From: an uncultured Oscillospiraceae bacterium
Lineage (GTDB): Bacteria; Bacillota; Clostridia; Oscillospirales; Oscillospiraceae
Assembly (NCBI GenBank): GCA_900754515.1
Contig: CAAEDD010000086.1
Location: 1-15,024 of the forward strand
DNA: 15,024 nt
Reading direction: 5' to 3'
In this document: piece by piece, positions 1 through 7,417 of the stretch
Position numbering within the stretch: position 1 is the first letter of the stretch
Layout of the letters: each line of letters begins with the position of its first letter
The notes under the pieces: model-generated
What the model saw: the letters and a program-made list of their open reading frames with translations, nothing else
Told to the model about the DNA's origin: nothing
Database searches by the model: none
Translations under genes and position numbers: made by a program

Positions 1-720
1 TCCCTCGGCGAAGCGGACAAGCGCCACGGCAGTTTCCTCAACGTCCATGGGCCTGTCGGCAGGAGCCTCTGTGCCCCAGCTGCTCAGGCCTTTTGCCTTT
101 GCATCTCCGAGGCGGCTGTGTGTCACCGCGCTCACGGCGATCGGTTCAGGGCAGCCCATTAGGTACCAGGCGGTATCGATGGCGTGAACGCCGATATCAA
201 TGCCGGCACCGCCGCCTGAGAGAGACTTCTGCACAAACCAGCCGTTCGATGGGATACCGCGCCGTCTTATCCAGCGAACATCGGCGTGATAAATGTCACC
301 CATCTTTCCCTGAGTCCGGCGCTCATTTATAAACATTGTCTCTGTCCTGAAACGGTTGAGCATACCCAGCATGAACGTCACACCGTTTTTCTGAGTCTCA
401 TCAAGGATCTCTTTTGCTTCAGCTTCGCTTGCTGCCATTGGCTTTTCAAGAAATATATTCTTCCCTGCCCTGGCGGCCTTCACTGCCATCTGGCAGTGAA
501 GGTCGGTTCGCGTGCAGATTGATACGGCATCTATGTCTCCATGCCGAAGCAGTTCGTCGTAGTCAGAAAACGGCTCAGCGCCGACAGCATCTGCCAGAGC
601 TTTCGCTTTCTCGGGCTTCCTGTCATATATTGCTGTTATTTTTACTCCTTCACACGCCTGAAAAGCGGGAATGTGAAACGTCTTGGCGACGAGACCTGCA
701 CCAATTATTGCAACTTTCAT
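1..720 (-). CDS. Gfo/Idh/MocA-family oxidoreductase, third copy (3' end cut by window edge)
   Basis: This is a NAD(P)-dependent sugar or cyclitol dehydrogenase, expected to act in the cytoplasm. 240 codons are visible and the reading frame runs off the left edge without a stop, so about the last third of a typical 330-380 residue protein is missing. The N-terminal Rossmann fold shows GAGLVA at residues 7-12. The EKP motif of the family is at residues 92-94, and its Lys is the conserved catalytic or cofactor-contacting residue. The C-terminal domain begins with a fully canonical GGGAGIDIGVHAID (169-182), with D175, H179 and D182 in the family's D-x3-H-x2-D positions. The start at 720 has TGGAG six bases upstream. 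It lies 13 bases after the previous oxidoreductase gene, so it is co-transcribed. The assignment to the family is firm; the substrate is unknown. Of the three copies here it is the one with the standard active site. Confidence 0.93.
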   Translation of the reverse strand, partial: MKVAIIGAGLVAKTFHIPAFQACEGVKITAIYDRKPEKAKALADAVGAEPFSDYDELLRHGDIDAVSICTRTDLHCQMAVKAARAGKNIFLEKPMAASEAEAKEILDETQKNGVTFMLGMLNRFRTETMFINERRTQGKMGDIYHADVRWIRRRGIPSNGWFVQKSLSGGGAGIDIGVHAIDTAWYLMGCPEPIAVSAVTHSRLGDAKAKGLSSWGTEAPADRPMDVEETAVALVRFAEG

Positions 721-733
721 AGTTTACTCCACA

Positions 734-1762
734 TCAAAGAATCTCACTGAGCTGTACAACTCTCTTCTCTTTTGCGGAGAGCAGAACTGCGGCAGCAATG
801 GCAAGGCTGTTGAGGTTGTCCTCAAGCGTGGGAAGGTCAGTCTGCTCCCCGCCCAGGGCAAGATGCAGATCGTGCAGCACACCCTTGCGGTCTGTACCCG
901 GGAATTCACCGCATCCCAGCTCTGGTATTTTACCGGGGTCATCCGCTGCAGGGCTTATATCCAGCCCCTTGCCGGAGAGCCATGTAACAAGGCCCTTGCT
1001 GCATTGTATCTGCCAGTTACCTTGAAATTCCGTGGGCGCGCCGACAGAACTCATATGGCTGGAAAACTGCACCTTTGCGCCGTTTTCAAACTCTATCGTT
1101 ATAAACAGCGACTCAGGCCCGCGTGTCACCGCCCACTCCGGGTTCCAGCCCAGAGCATATACGGATTTGGCATTCGAGCGAGTGAGAAACCTGAACATGT
1201 CAAAGTGGTGTATGCACACCTCATATATCTGCATGCAAACCTGTTTGCCGCGCCAACCCTGTATGTTCCAGATGTGCTCCTTGGGGTCGGTCGTCATGCC
1301 TGCGCGATAGTCAAGCTCGATAAACTCAAGCTCTCCTAACCCGCCGCCCTCTATGCCGCTCCGGACGCGCCATAGTTCCTCACGGTAGCGGTAATTGTGA
1401 CTCACGAATACGCGTTCTTTTCTGCCGCGCATCCACATTGCAAACTCCTTTGCCTCATCCATGTCGTCGCACAGGGGCTTTTCAATGAGAACGTTCTTCC
1501 CTGCTTCGACGGCCTTCTTGGCAAACTCGATATGCGCATAGTGCGGCATCACAATTATCACAAGGTCGGCATCAAGTTTAAGCGCCTCGTCATAATCAGT
1601 GAAGCACGCCGAGTCAGGCAGAGCCCACTTTTCTTTTGCTTTTGCCAAGGTTTCCTCTGTTCTCACGACAAGCGCTGTGAGTTCAAAGTTGGGGTCGTCG
1701 CGTAGATACTGTACCCAGCTCTCTCCCCAGTAGCCGTAACCCACCTGTATTACTTTGATCAT
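734..1762 (-). CDS. Gfo/Idh/MocA-family oxidoreductase, second copy
   Basis: A 342-residue NAD(P)-dependent dehydrogenase of the glucose-fructose oxidoreductase / inositol dehydrogenase / MocA family. The Rossmann dinucleotide motif GYGYWG lies at residues 8-13, and EKP at 94-96. The active-site segment reads EVCIHHFD (181-188), so the usual first Asp of D-x3-H-x2-D is Glu while the catalytic His185 and Asp188 are kept. The double His followed by Phe-Asp-Met is common in sugar-oxidising members. There is no signal peptide or membrane segment, so it is cytoplasmic. The start at 1762 is supported by AAAGGAG six bases upstream. It lies 26 bases after the first oxidoreductase gene and 13 before the third. 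In this context it probably oxidises or reduces a sugar or glycoside carried in by the neighbouring transporter. The exact carbon oxidised is not visible from sequence. Confidence 0.93.
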   Translation of the reverse strand: MIKVIQVGYGYWGESWVQYLRDDPNFELTALVVRTEETLAKAKEKWALPDSACFTDYDEALKLDADLVIIVMPHYAHIEFAKKAVEAGKNVLIEKPLCDDMDEAKEFAMWMRGRKERVFVSHNYRYREELWRVRSGIEGGGLGELEFIELDYRAGMTTDPKEHIWNIQGWRGKQVCMQIYEVCIHHFDMFRFLTRSNAKSVYALGWNPEWAVTRGPESLFITIEFENGAKVQFSSHMSSVGAPTEFQGNWQIQCSKGLVTWLSGKGLDISPAADDPGKIPELGCGEFPGTDRKGVLHDLHLALGGEQTDLPTLEDNLNSLAIAAAVLLSAKEKRVVQLSEIL

Positions 1763-1788
1763 TGCGTACTCCTTTCAGTGCGCAGCCA

Positions 1789-2940
1789 TTACAGCTCTTC
1801 CAGCGGTATGGGCTCAAAGCTGGTCTTGAGCTCAATGGCTCTGCCGGTCCTTGCAGACTCATAGGCAGCTCCGATGATCTCGATTACATGCCTTGCGTGC
1901 TCAGCAGTGCCGTAGGCAGGTTTACCGCCCTGTGCCCACTCGGAGAGCTGATTTATGTCCTCGAATATGTGGGACTCGCCAAGCGTGACCTGATGGTCAT
2001 TCAGGTGCGGGAGGCCCATGTTGGCACGAACAAAATTGAGATCGAGTTTAGTCGGGTCATAGAGCTGTATCTCACCGTTCTTGCCAACGATCTTGCCATC
2101 CATGATGCGGCCCTCGGTACCGAATGTGATTGTTCCAAAGCCGTTATAGTTGCCAAAGTCGCCCTTGAGAGAGGTATATACTACGCCGTAAAAAGCATCG
2201 CCAAAGTCCAGGATCATCTGAGTGGAGTCGTCAACCTCGGACTGGATCATCCCGCCGTCATACTCGAATTCCTTTACCCTCTGGCCGGAAAAAGCAGTGA
2301 CTCTCTTTGCAGGACCGTATATGCCGGTCATGGCGTGGAGCGCATAAACAGTGCAGTCCCAGATGGGCCCGCCAGCGGGCAGACGGAAGTACCAGGTCGG
2401 GTCTATTTTCTCCATGCCGTTGCCAAAGTCACGGTTGGGCTGCCAGCAGTGCCAATAGAGAACGCCCTCGGAACCGCCTATGGTCCAGCTGGGTATTCCT
2501 ATCTCGCCTGTTAGGATGGCTTTACGCATTCGCCTGAGTGCGGGAGAGGTCATCTGGCCGGGAGAAGATACGAGCTTTACGCCGTACTTTTCAGCCTCTT
2601 CTATCATTTCCGTTGCCTCTTCGGCAGTGAGACACATGGTCTTATTGAAGTGAACATGCTTTCCTGCACGAATGGCCTTCATCCCCTGCTCAAAATGGAC
2701 GCCGATGGGAGACGCAAGAGTAACCAGCTCAACGTTCGGGTCGGCCAGCATCTCGTCGTAATCCTCATAGTATTTGGGAACATTGAACTTTTCTGCAATG
2801 TACTTTGCGCGCCCGGGGACGGGGTCCATTACCGCTGCTGTATAGACGAGCTCGCACTCATCGGGAAAAACCGTGTGCTGGCAGACGGACTGTATGCCGG
2901 TGGAACCACAGCCGGCAACACCGATACCCATTTTTTTCAT
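1789..2940 (-). CDS. Gfo/Idh/MocA-family oxidoreductase, first copy, with non-standard active site
   Basis: A 383-residue protein of the Gfo/Idh/MocA family, longest of the three copies here. The Rossmann motif GCGSTG is at residues 10-15. The family's EKP motif is replaced by NKT (99-101), which keeps only the Lys (K100). The active-site helix reads GGPIWDCTVYALH (190-202), so the D-x3-H-x2-D pattern becomes D195, Y199 and H202. A Tyr at the usual His position is known in one branch of the family, including Zymomonas glucose-fructose oxidoreductase, where that Tyr is taken to be catalytic. Loss of the EKP Glu and Pro is rarer. No signal peptide is seen. GGAGG nine bases before the ATG at 2940 supports the start; a second in-frame ATG three codons in is less well placed. 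It follows the TIM-barrel gene by 18 bases. The fold is certain, the reaction is not. Confidence 0.9.
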   Translation of the reverse strand: MKKMGIGVAGCGSTGIQSVCQHTVFPDECELVYTAAVMDPVPGRAKYIAEKFNVPKYYEDYDEMLADPNVELVTLASPIGVHFEQGMKAIRAGKHVHFNKTMCLTAEEATEMIEEAEKYGVKLVSSPGQMTSPALRRMRKAILTGEIGIPSWTIGGSEGVLYWHCWQPNRDFGNGMEKIDPTWYFRLPAGGPIWDCTVYALHAMTGIYGPAKRVTAFSGQRVKEFEYDGGMIQSEVDDSTQMILDFGDAFYGVVYTSLKGDFGNYNGFGTITFGTEGRIMDGKIVGKNGEIQLYDPTKLDLNFVRANMGLPHLNDHQVTLGESHIFEDINQLSEWAQGGKPAYGTAEHARHVIEIIGAAYESARTGRAIELKTSFEPIPLEEL

Positions 2941-2958
2941 TTATAAAGCCCTCCGATC

Positions 2959-3945
2959 TCAGTACTTTTCAACCAGCTTCTGCATAAAGCTGACAAACTG
3001 ACGTGTGCATTTTCTGTCGAACTCGTGCATTTCTTCAAGGCAGCTATAGTGCTGCTCAGGGAGTATAAATGCAGGCTCGGCCATGAGTATCATATTTTCC
3101 TTACGTTTGGCCTTCTCGCATATGGCCTTCATTATCACGTCAAAGTCCATAATACCTTCGCCAAGGCAGCAGCCTTTGAAAATCATGGGCATATCCTGCC
3201 ACAGATGCTCGAAAACCGGATTGTTTATAACCTTGAAATCCTTGAAGTGCGCAGCAACAGCCCAGGGTGCCAGATAGTCAACATCCGCCATCGGGTCGCA
3301 GCAAATTACAGCGCCGTTCCCTATGTCAAACATTCCGCCGATATTGGGGTGATCTATATCCTCAAGTATCTCAGCGATTTCTTTGCCTGTGAAATCACAG
3401 TGATTTTCATAGGCCATCATGATATCCGTACCTTCAAGCGCCTTGCCGAGCTCCAGCATATTCGCCTTGACAAATGCCTTAACTTCGCTGAAGCTGACTT
3501 CTTTGTTGTATCTGCTGTACTTGACCTCGAGCTTCCCATAGCCTCCTCCAAGCGTGTTGGCCCCGAAAATCTGGCATATTTCAATTATTTTATCAAGGTA
3601 TTTCCTTGCCGCCGCCGGCTCCATGCCCATTTCACCCGTGACAGGATGCTTGAGTCCGGCCAGGCTGAAAGCGGGAATGCAATACACCACGAAGTGCACG
3701 TCGGCTTCTTTTGCCAGGGCGGCCATCTCCCTGACATAGCCCATATCGGAGAATTCAAGGTAACCAGCGTCGTACTTTTCGCCTTCCGGTATTTTGGCCA
3801 CCGGCATCATCGAAAGCGAGTGCGCGTCCATGCGCTTGCACTCCTCGATATACCAGACGAAAGACTCCCTACCGGGTTTAAGGCTTTCAGGGCACCTGTT
3901 TGCAAATTGCTGAAAACCAATTTTAAAATTGAAACTGTTATTCAT
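2959..3945 (-). CDS. Sugar phosphate isomerase/epimerase-like TIM-barrel protein (xylose isomerase-like, AP endonuclease family 2 fold)
   Basis: A 328-residue cytoplasmic protein of the xylose-isomerase-like TIM-barrel superfamily, whose members isomerise or epimerise sugars and keto-sugars with a divalent metal. The four expected metal ligands can be placed on successive strands: E180 in AYENH, D207 in MFDIGN, H233 in AAHFKDF and E290 in MAEPAF. The LGEGIMDF segment (261-268) is the usual loop before the last strands. AAAGGAGG, eleven bases before the ATG at 3945, supports the start. It sits between the permease genes and three Gfo/Idh/MocA genes. That arrangement recalls E. coli ycjQRS, where the TIM-barrel partner (YcjR) epimerises a 3-keto glycoside, and the alpha subunit of bacterial C-glycoside deglycosidases. 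Whether this protein does either is inference. No beta-subunit gene of the C-deglycosidase type is in the window. Confidence 0.9.
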   Translation of the reverse strand: MNNSFNFKIGFQQFANRCPESLKPGRESFVWYIEECKRMDAHSLSMMPVAKIPEGEKYDAGYLEFSDMGYVREMAALAKEADVHFVVYCIPAFSLAGLKHPVTGEMGMEPAAARKYLDKIIEICQIFGANTLGGGYGKLEVKYSRYNKEVSFSEVKAFVKANMLELGKALEGTDIMMAYENHCDFTGKEIAEILEDIDHPNIGGMFDIGNGAVICCDPMADVDYLAPWAVAAHFKDFKVINNPVFEHLWQDMPMIFKGCCLGEGIMDFDVIMKAICEKAKRKENMILMAEPAFILPEQHYSCLEEMHEFDRKCTRQFVSFMQKLVEKY

Positions 3946-3982
3946 AATAATAGGATCCTCCTTTTTGCTGCTGAAAGGAAGC

Positions 3983-4825
3983 TCAACCCTTCACAGCACC
4001 TGAAACCGTCATGGCTCTCTCCACCTGCGAACTGAACAGAGTGTAAACTAGCACAGTGGGAATGCTGGCGATGACCATCGTTGCGCCCATGGCACCCCAG
4101 TCAGTCGTATATTCTCCCTGGAAGAAGAGCAGACCCAACGGCAGTGTCTTCAGCTCCTCGCGAGTCAGCAGGATGAGCGCCAGATTATACTCGTTCCAAA
4201 CGCTCATGAATATGAAAATTGAAACTGTCGCTATGGCTGACTTTACATTTGGAACAATTACCCTGAGAAAACAGGTTAGTATTGACGCACCATCTATGCA
4301 GGCTGATTCCTCAAGCTCAAACGGCAGGCTGCGCATATAGCCGTAGAGAACCATTATTGAAAACGAAAGGTTAAATGCAGTGTAAGGTACTATGACAGCC
4401 CAAAGGGTATTGTTTATGTGCAGGTCTCGCACGAGTACGGCTATGGGAATCATGATGCACTGCAACGGCAGGAACAGGCCAATGAGCGTGAGCATACGGA
4501 GAAAGCCCTGGCCCTTGAAGCGCATCCTGGCAGTTGCATAGGCAAACATGGTGGCGAATACAACAACGAAAATTATGACCGCTGCAGTAACTTTGACGCT
4601 GTTGAAGAAGTAAGTCGGCAGATTGAATGTGTTCCATGCCTTTGCATAGTTTTCTACCCTGAGCACAGTCGGAGGACCAAATGGGTTAGTTGCAAATATC
4701 TCAAGGTTGTCCTTAAAGGAATAGAACAGCATCCATATTAGAGGGTACAGGTTTATGACCGCGTAGATATAGAGGATCACCTTAAATAATAAGGTCCCAA
4801 CTGTCAGTTTCTTGTGATGTCTCAT
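3983..4825 (-). CDS. CUT1-family sugar ABC transporter permease, MalG type
   Basis: A 280-residue inner membrane permease with about six hydrophobic segments, the first near residues 12-35. The cytoplasmic EAA loop that docks the ATPase is at about 172-192: E173, S174, A175, then IDGAS with G179 and the closing Pro at 192. Ser replaces the middle Ala, which is tolerated in the family. The ending with VERAMTVSGAVKG is typical of MalG-like carbohydrate permeases, where the C-terminal tail reaches the partner ATPase. AAGGGG nine bases upstream supports the start. It follows the other permease gene by 16 bases, and the two should form the transmembrane heterodimer. Substrate range is set mainly by the binding protein and cannot be read here. 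Confidence 0.95.
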   Translation of the reverse strand: MRHHKKLTVGTLLFKVILYIYAVINLYPLIWMLFYSFKDNLEIFATNPFGPPTVLRVENYAKAWNTFNLPTYFFNSVKVTAAVIIFVVVFATMFAYATARMRFKGQGFLRMLTLIGLFLPLQCIMIPIAVLVRDLHINNTLWAVIVPYTAFNLSFSIMVLYGYMRSLPFELEESACIDGASILTCFLRVIVPNVKSAIATVSIFIFMSVWNEYNLALILLTREELKTLPLGLLFFQGEYTTDWGAMGATMVIASIPTVLVYTLFSSQVERAMTVSGAVKG

Positions 4826-4841
4826 TCTGCGCAGCCCCTTG

Positions 4842-5723
4842 TCAGTAAACTATGCGCTCTCGCGCTACCAGTCTGTTTATAATGATGGACACTATGAGGC
4901 ACTGGACGACCAGCATAACAGCCGAAGTACAGCCATAGCCATAGTTGCCTATCTTGAAAGCTGAACGGTACATAAGGTAAGTCAGCGTATAAGTGGCAGT
5001 GCCAGGACCGCCGCCGGTCATTATGTTCATGCTGGCAAAAGCGTTAAGACCGCCGGTTATAGCAATTATAAGGCAGTACTTGTATGTCTCCTGCATGAGC
5101 GGCATGGTTATCTTTATGTGTGCCTGCATTTTGGTGCAGCCGTCGATTCGGGCGGCTTCAAAATAGTGGTCGGGAATCGAGTTCGCAGCAGACAAGAGCA
5201 AAATAAACTGATAACCCGTAAACTGCCAGATGTTGACCATGGCTATGGCAATTATTGCAGCATGCTCATCACCAAGCCAGTTTTGCCTGTACGAGATGCC
5301 TAGTACTTCAAACAGCTTGTTTATAAGACCGTTGTCAGCGTTATACATAGAGAGCCAGAGCTGCGACACAACTGTGATGGAGAGAACGGCGGGTATGTAA
5401 TAGGAGATCCTAAAAAACTTCTTTTCTATTTTTCCGGAGTGTTTGACCGCAAAAGCCAGCACAGTTGCAATTGGTATCTGAATGCAGACCTGTAATGCTG
5501 CAAATATTAGGCCGTTTTTAAGGCCGGTGTAGAATATAGGGTCTTTGAAAAGCCTGATATAATTGCTAATCCCGTTGAATTTAGCCGGATTTAATCCATC
5601 CCATTGAGTAAAGCTGTGTACTACCAGCACAAACATGGGATACAGGACCATAACCGTTATGAGTATCATGGTGGGAGCAATGAGGAAGATTATGACCCGC
5701 TTATTCCCAAGATACTTTTTCAT
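4842..5723 (-). CDS. CUT1-family sugar ABC transporter permease, MalF/UgpA type
   Basis: A 293-residue membrane permease with about six hydrophobic segments, the first at about residues 9-32, followed by the typical VVHSFTQWDG stretch. The EAA loop is complete: EAARIDG at 189-195 and the closing Pro at 208. GGGPGTATYTL near the last third is typical of this permease family. An ATG at 5750 would add nine residues, but it lies at the base of a strong hairpin and has no ribosome site. The ATG at 5723 has AAAGGGG ten bases upstream and gives the usual MKK start, so 5723 is preferred. It pairs with the MalG-type permease encoded next. No ATPase gene is present in this operon, as is common for CUT1 systems in Bacillota that share an MsmX-like ATPase. 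Confidence 0.94.
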   Translation of the reverse strand: MKKYLGNKRVIIFLIAPTMILITVMVLYPMFVLVVHSFTQWDGLNPAKFNGISNYIRLFKDPIFYTGLKNGLIFAALQVCIQIPIATVLAFAVKHSGKIEKKFFRISYYIPAVLSITVVSQLWLSMYNADNGLINKLFEVLGISYRQNWLGDEHAAIIAIAMVNIWQFTGYQFILLLSAANSIPDHYFEAARIDGCTKMQAHIKITMPLMQETYKYCLIIAITGGLNAFASMNIMTGGGPGTATYTLTYLMYRSAFKIGNYGYGCTSAVMLVVQCLIVSIIINRLVARERIVY

Positions 5724-5749
5724 GGAATGGACACCCCTTTCCCTATCCA

Positions 5750-5777
5750 TAAGGAGAGGCCATGCGGCCTCTCCTTA
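5750..5777 (-). promoter_or_regulatory. Strong hairpin between binding-protein and permease genes
   Basis: A perfect inverted repeat with a 12-base-pair stem (arm AAGGAGAGGCC plus one A-T pair) and a four-base loop. In the leftward transcript it lies 24 bases after the stop codon of the binding-protein gene. It is not followed by a T-run, so it does not look like a classical intrinsic terminator. Such hairpins after binding-protein genes commonly protect the upstream part of the message from decay and give more binding protein than permease. A weaker perfect 6-bp hairpin (AGATTT / AAATCT) directly adjoins it at 5778..5795. Confidence 0.75.
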
Positions 5778-5801
5778 AGATTTGGTCGAAAATCTGCTTT
5801 C

Positions 5802-7139
5802 TTACTCACCAAGCACCAGAGCGATGCTCTCGATAAACTCCTCAGGCGTCATAACACCCGCAAGCAGGCTCTGGGTGCCTTCGCCGAGTACGGTATAGAG
5901 CTCCATGTTTCCGCCGCTGCCGGCAAGAACGGTGGTGCTTGTGATCTTGGGCATCCACTCGCCCAGCTTTGCCATCATTGCGGGAGGCTCAACCTCAACG
6001 GGCTTGTCGCACTGAACAGCGACGGTGGCAGCTCCGCGCTGGGTGTAGTTGTACTCTGCATACTTCTCAGCAAGGTAGCACGCAACTTCGACGGCGACGT
6101 CGTAGTTCTCGCTCCAGGCGGACACACCAAGTCCGGCAGCAGTGCCGGAACCGCCAACGAAGGCGTACTGGGAAGTCTCGACATCCTCAGCGGTGGCGGC
6201 GGGAATGGGGATCCAGTCGGCTTTGTCTCCGAGGTATTCGTCAGTGGTACTGATCTCCCACTGGCCGTTGAGGAACATGGCAGCCTCACCGTTGTACCAG
6301 AGGTTAGTAGCCTGCTCATAGTTCAGAGTGGTAACGCCAGCGGGGAAAGCGCCGGCGGCGGCAAGACGCTCAAGATCCTGTGCAGCCTTGAGATAGCCTT
6401 CGTCACGGATGCTGGTTGTCCCCTGCTGCAGACCGGTCAGGCCCTCAGGGATGTAACGGGTAACGAGCGCATCATAGAAGGTATTGCAGATCCACTGCTC
6501 CTTACCGAATATCGGAAGAACAGTAATGCCCTTGGCCGTGAGCTCCTCGGAGGCGGTGACCCACTCATCAATGGTGGTAGGAATGGCAACACCGTTCTCC
6601 TCAAAAATGGCTTTGTTAACAAACAGCAGAGCGACCTCAGTGCTGGTATAGGGCAGAGTGTAGATCTTGCCGTCGGTGTGATAGAGCTTGGAGTAAGCCG
6701 CGGGCTGAACCTTGTCAAAGAAGCCGTTTTCTTCGATGTCAGCCGTAAGATCTTTCACAGCACCGGCCTGGACCATGGAGTCTATGAGGTCCGTGCCCTG
6801 AAGCGAGAAGATATCCGGCAGATCGCCGGTGGCGACCATGGACTTGAGCTTCACACCGTCATCAGCGGGCATAGCGTCCAGCTCAAGTGTTACCCAAGGC
6901 ATGTCCTCTTTGAGGCACTCGACTGCATAGTCGTAGGGCAAAATCGTGTCATCATCAGAATAGCGAACATAGATGCGAAGCGTTACGGGCTCGTGCTCGT
7001 CGCCACCGGTGGCTTCACTGGTCTGCGCGGCTCCGGTGTCCTGTGCCGGGGCGTCGCTGGGCTGCTGATCAGTGCTCCCACACGCCGCCAGGCTGAATAT
7101 CATCGCAAGCGCGAGCATAAGTGCCAAAGCTTTTTTCAT
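5802..7139 (-). CDS. Extracellular sugar-binding lipoprotein of a CUT1 ABC transporter
   Basis: A 445-residue solute-binding protein of the maltose/multiple-sugar type (SBP family 1). It has a lipoprotein signal: positive MKK, a hydrophobic core, and the lipobox FSLAAC with the lipidated Cys at residue 20. A flexible linker rich in Gly, Ser, Thr, Asp and Gln follows to about residue 50, which tethers the protein to the outer face of the membrane. The body starts with VTLRIYVRYSDD. Around the middle it has WYNGEAAMFLNGQWEIS-like spacing, a recurring motif of carbohydrate-binding members. The start at 7139 is supported by GAGGAG nine bases upstream. It is the first gene of the leftward operon, as usual for the binding protein. 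The sugar is not identifiable. The family is secure. Confidence 0.96.
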   Translation of the reverse strand: MKKALALMLALAMIFSLAACGSTDQQPSDAPAQDTGAAQTSEATGGDEHEPVTLRIYVRYSDDDTILPYDYAVECLKEDMPWVTLELDAMPADDGVKLKSMVATGDLPDIFSLQGTDLIDSMVQAGAVKDLTADIEENGFFDKVQPAAYSKLYHTDGKIYTLPYTSTEVALLFVNKAIFEENGVAIPTTIDEWVTASEELTAKGITVLPIFGKEQWICNTFYDALVTRYIPEGLTGLQQGTTSIRDEGYLKAAQDLERLAAAGAFPAGVTTLNYEQATNLWYNGEAAMFLNGQWEISTTDEYLGDKADWIPIPAATAEDVETSQYAFVGGSGTAAGLGVSAWSENYDVAVEVACYLAEKYAEYNYTQRGAATVAVQCDKPVEVEPPAMMAKLGEWMPKITSTTVLAGSGGNMELYTVLGEGTQSLLAGVMTPEEFIESIALVLGE

Positions 7140-7173
7140 TCTCCTCTGCTCCTCAATTTATGAATTTCATACG

Positions 7174-7187
7174 GTTGTATGATACAA
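7174..7187. promoter_or_regulatory. Candidate operator, perfect palindrome upstream of leftward operon
   Basis: TTGTATGATACAA (7175..7187) is a perfect 13-base palindrome with a single central base. An overlapping inverted repeat, TCATAC-4-GTATGA, covers 7167..7182. On the leftward strand the sequence TATCATACAAC (7184..7174) also occurs in the deoC-family gene's promoter at 7412..7422. Its outer GT and AC with an AT-rich centre resemble the sites bound by HutC-type GntR regulators, and such a regulator is encoded in the locus. Binding is inferred. Confidence 0.6.
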
Positions 7188-7206
7188 TTAGCATAGAGTA
7201 ATAAGG
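7178..7206 (-). promoter_or_regulatory. Possible promoter of the leftward operon
   Basis: On the leftward strand TATCAT (7183..7178) is a fair -10 hexamer lying inside the palindrome. At 16-18 bases upstream there is only a poor -35 match (around CCTTAT). Such a weak -35 would fit a promoter that needs an activator, and a spaced direct repeat lies just upstream at about -51 to -60. The transcript would have a leader of about 32 bases before the binding-protein gene. Other AT-rich matches exist, so this assignment is tentative. Confidence 0.4.
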
Positions 7207-7221
7207 CATAGATGTACATGG

Positions 7222-7283
7222 AATTTGTGAATATGTCTTGGAAAAAACGAACCTAATTTCTCGTATATTGTATAATTTGTGAA
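7222..7283. repeat. Direct repeat AATTTGTGAA, two copies 52 bases apart
   Basis: The ten bases AATTTGTGAA occur at 7222..7231 and again at 7274..7283 in the same orientation. Their starts are 52 bases apart, close to five DNA helical turns. A 9-of-10 copy (AATTTATGAA) is at 7155..7164, but out of that spacing. The copies lie upstream of the possible leftward promoter, where an AraC-type activator would bind. The response regulator of this locus is the obvious candidate, by inference only. Confidence 0.55.
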
Positions 7284-7326
7284 AATACTAAAATTTATAG
7301 TCTTGCAATTATGCATATAAACAATT

Positions 7327-7355
7327 TTGAGCAAAAATCTGATTTGCTATATTAA
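7327..7355 (+). promoter_or_regulatory. Possible second rightward promoter
   Basis: TTGAGC (7327..7332) and TATTAA (7350..7355) are separated by 17 bases. A TGCTATATT extended -10 overlaps at 7345..7353. This is a moderate housekeeping-type match about 60 bases upstream of the stronger promoter. In such AT-rich DNA it may be chance. Confidence 0.35.
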
Positions 7356-7388
7356 ATGTGTATCTACTACATCTTCATTGTATTTATG

Positions 7389-7417
7389 TTGACAAGCAAT
7401 TATCAATACATTATCAT
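7389..7417 (+). promoter_or_regulatory. Main promoter of the rightward operon
   Basis: A perfect -35 box TTGACA (7389..7394) is followed after 17 bases by TATCAT (7412..7417), a good -10 box for the housekeeping sigma factor. The start of the transcript should be near 7424, giving a leader of about 70 bases. The -10 box is the first part of TATCATACAAC (7412..7422), shared with the palindrome upstream of the leftward operon, so a repressor bound there would block this promoter. Confidence 0.7.

Noticed and set aside
1..2940. myo-Inositol catabolism operon (IolG/IolE-like genes)
   Set aside because: The enzyme folds would fit, but no IolB, IolC, IolD or class II aldolase is present, and the GH2 and DeoC genes do not fit that pathway.
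3025..4035. Open frame of 336 codons on the + strand, opposite the TIM-barrel gene
   Set aside because: The opposite strand has the complete metal-ligand set of the isomerase family and the right spacing in an operon, so this is a shadow of its codon use.
5724..5750. Permease start at the ATG at 5750
   Set aside because: This ATG lies at the base of the 12-bp hairpin without a ribosome site. The ATG at 5723 has AAAGGGG upstream and starts directly before the first membrane segment.
5604..7163. Open frame of 519 codons on the + strand, opposite the binding-protein gene
   Set aside because: It is antisense to a gene with a clear lipoprotein signal, ribosome site and family motifs. Its own translation shows no recognisable domain and no good ribosome site.
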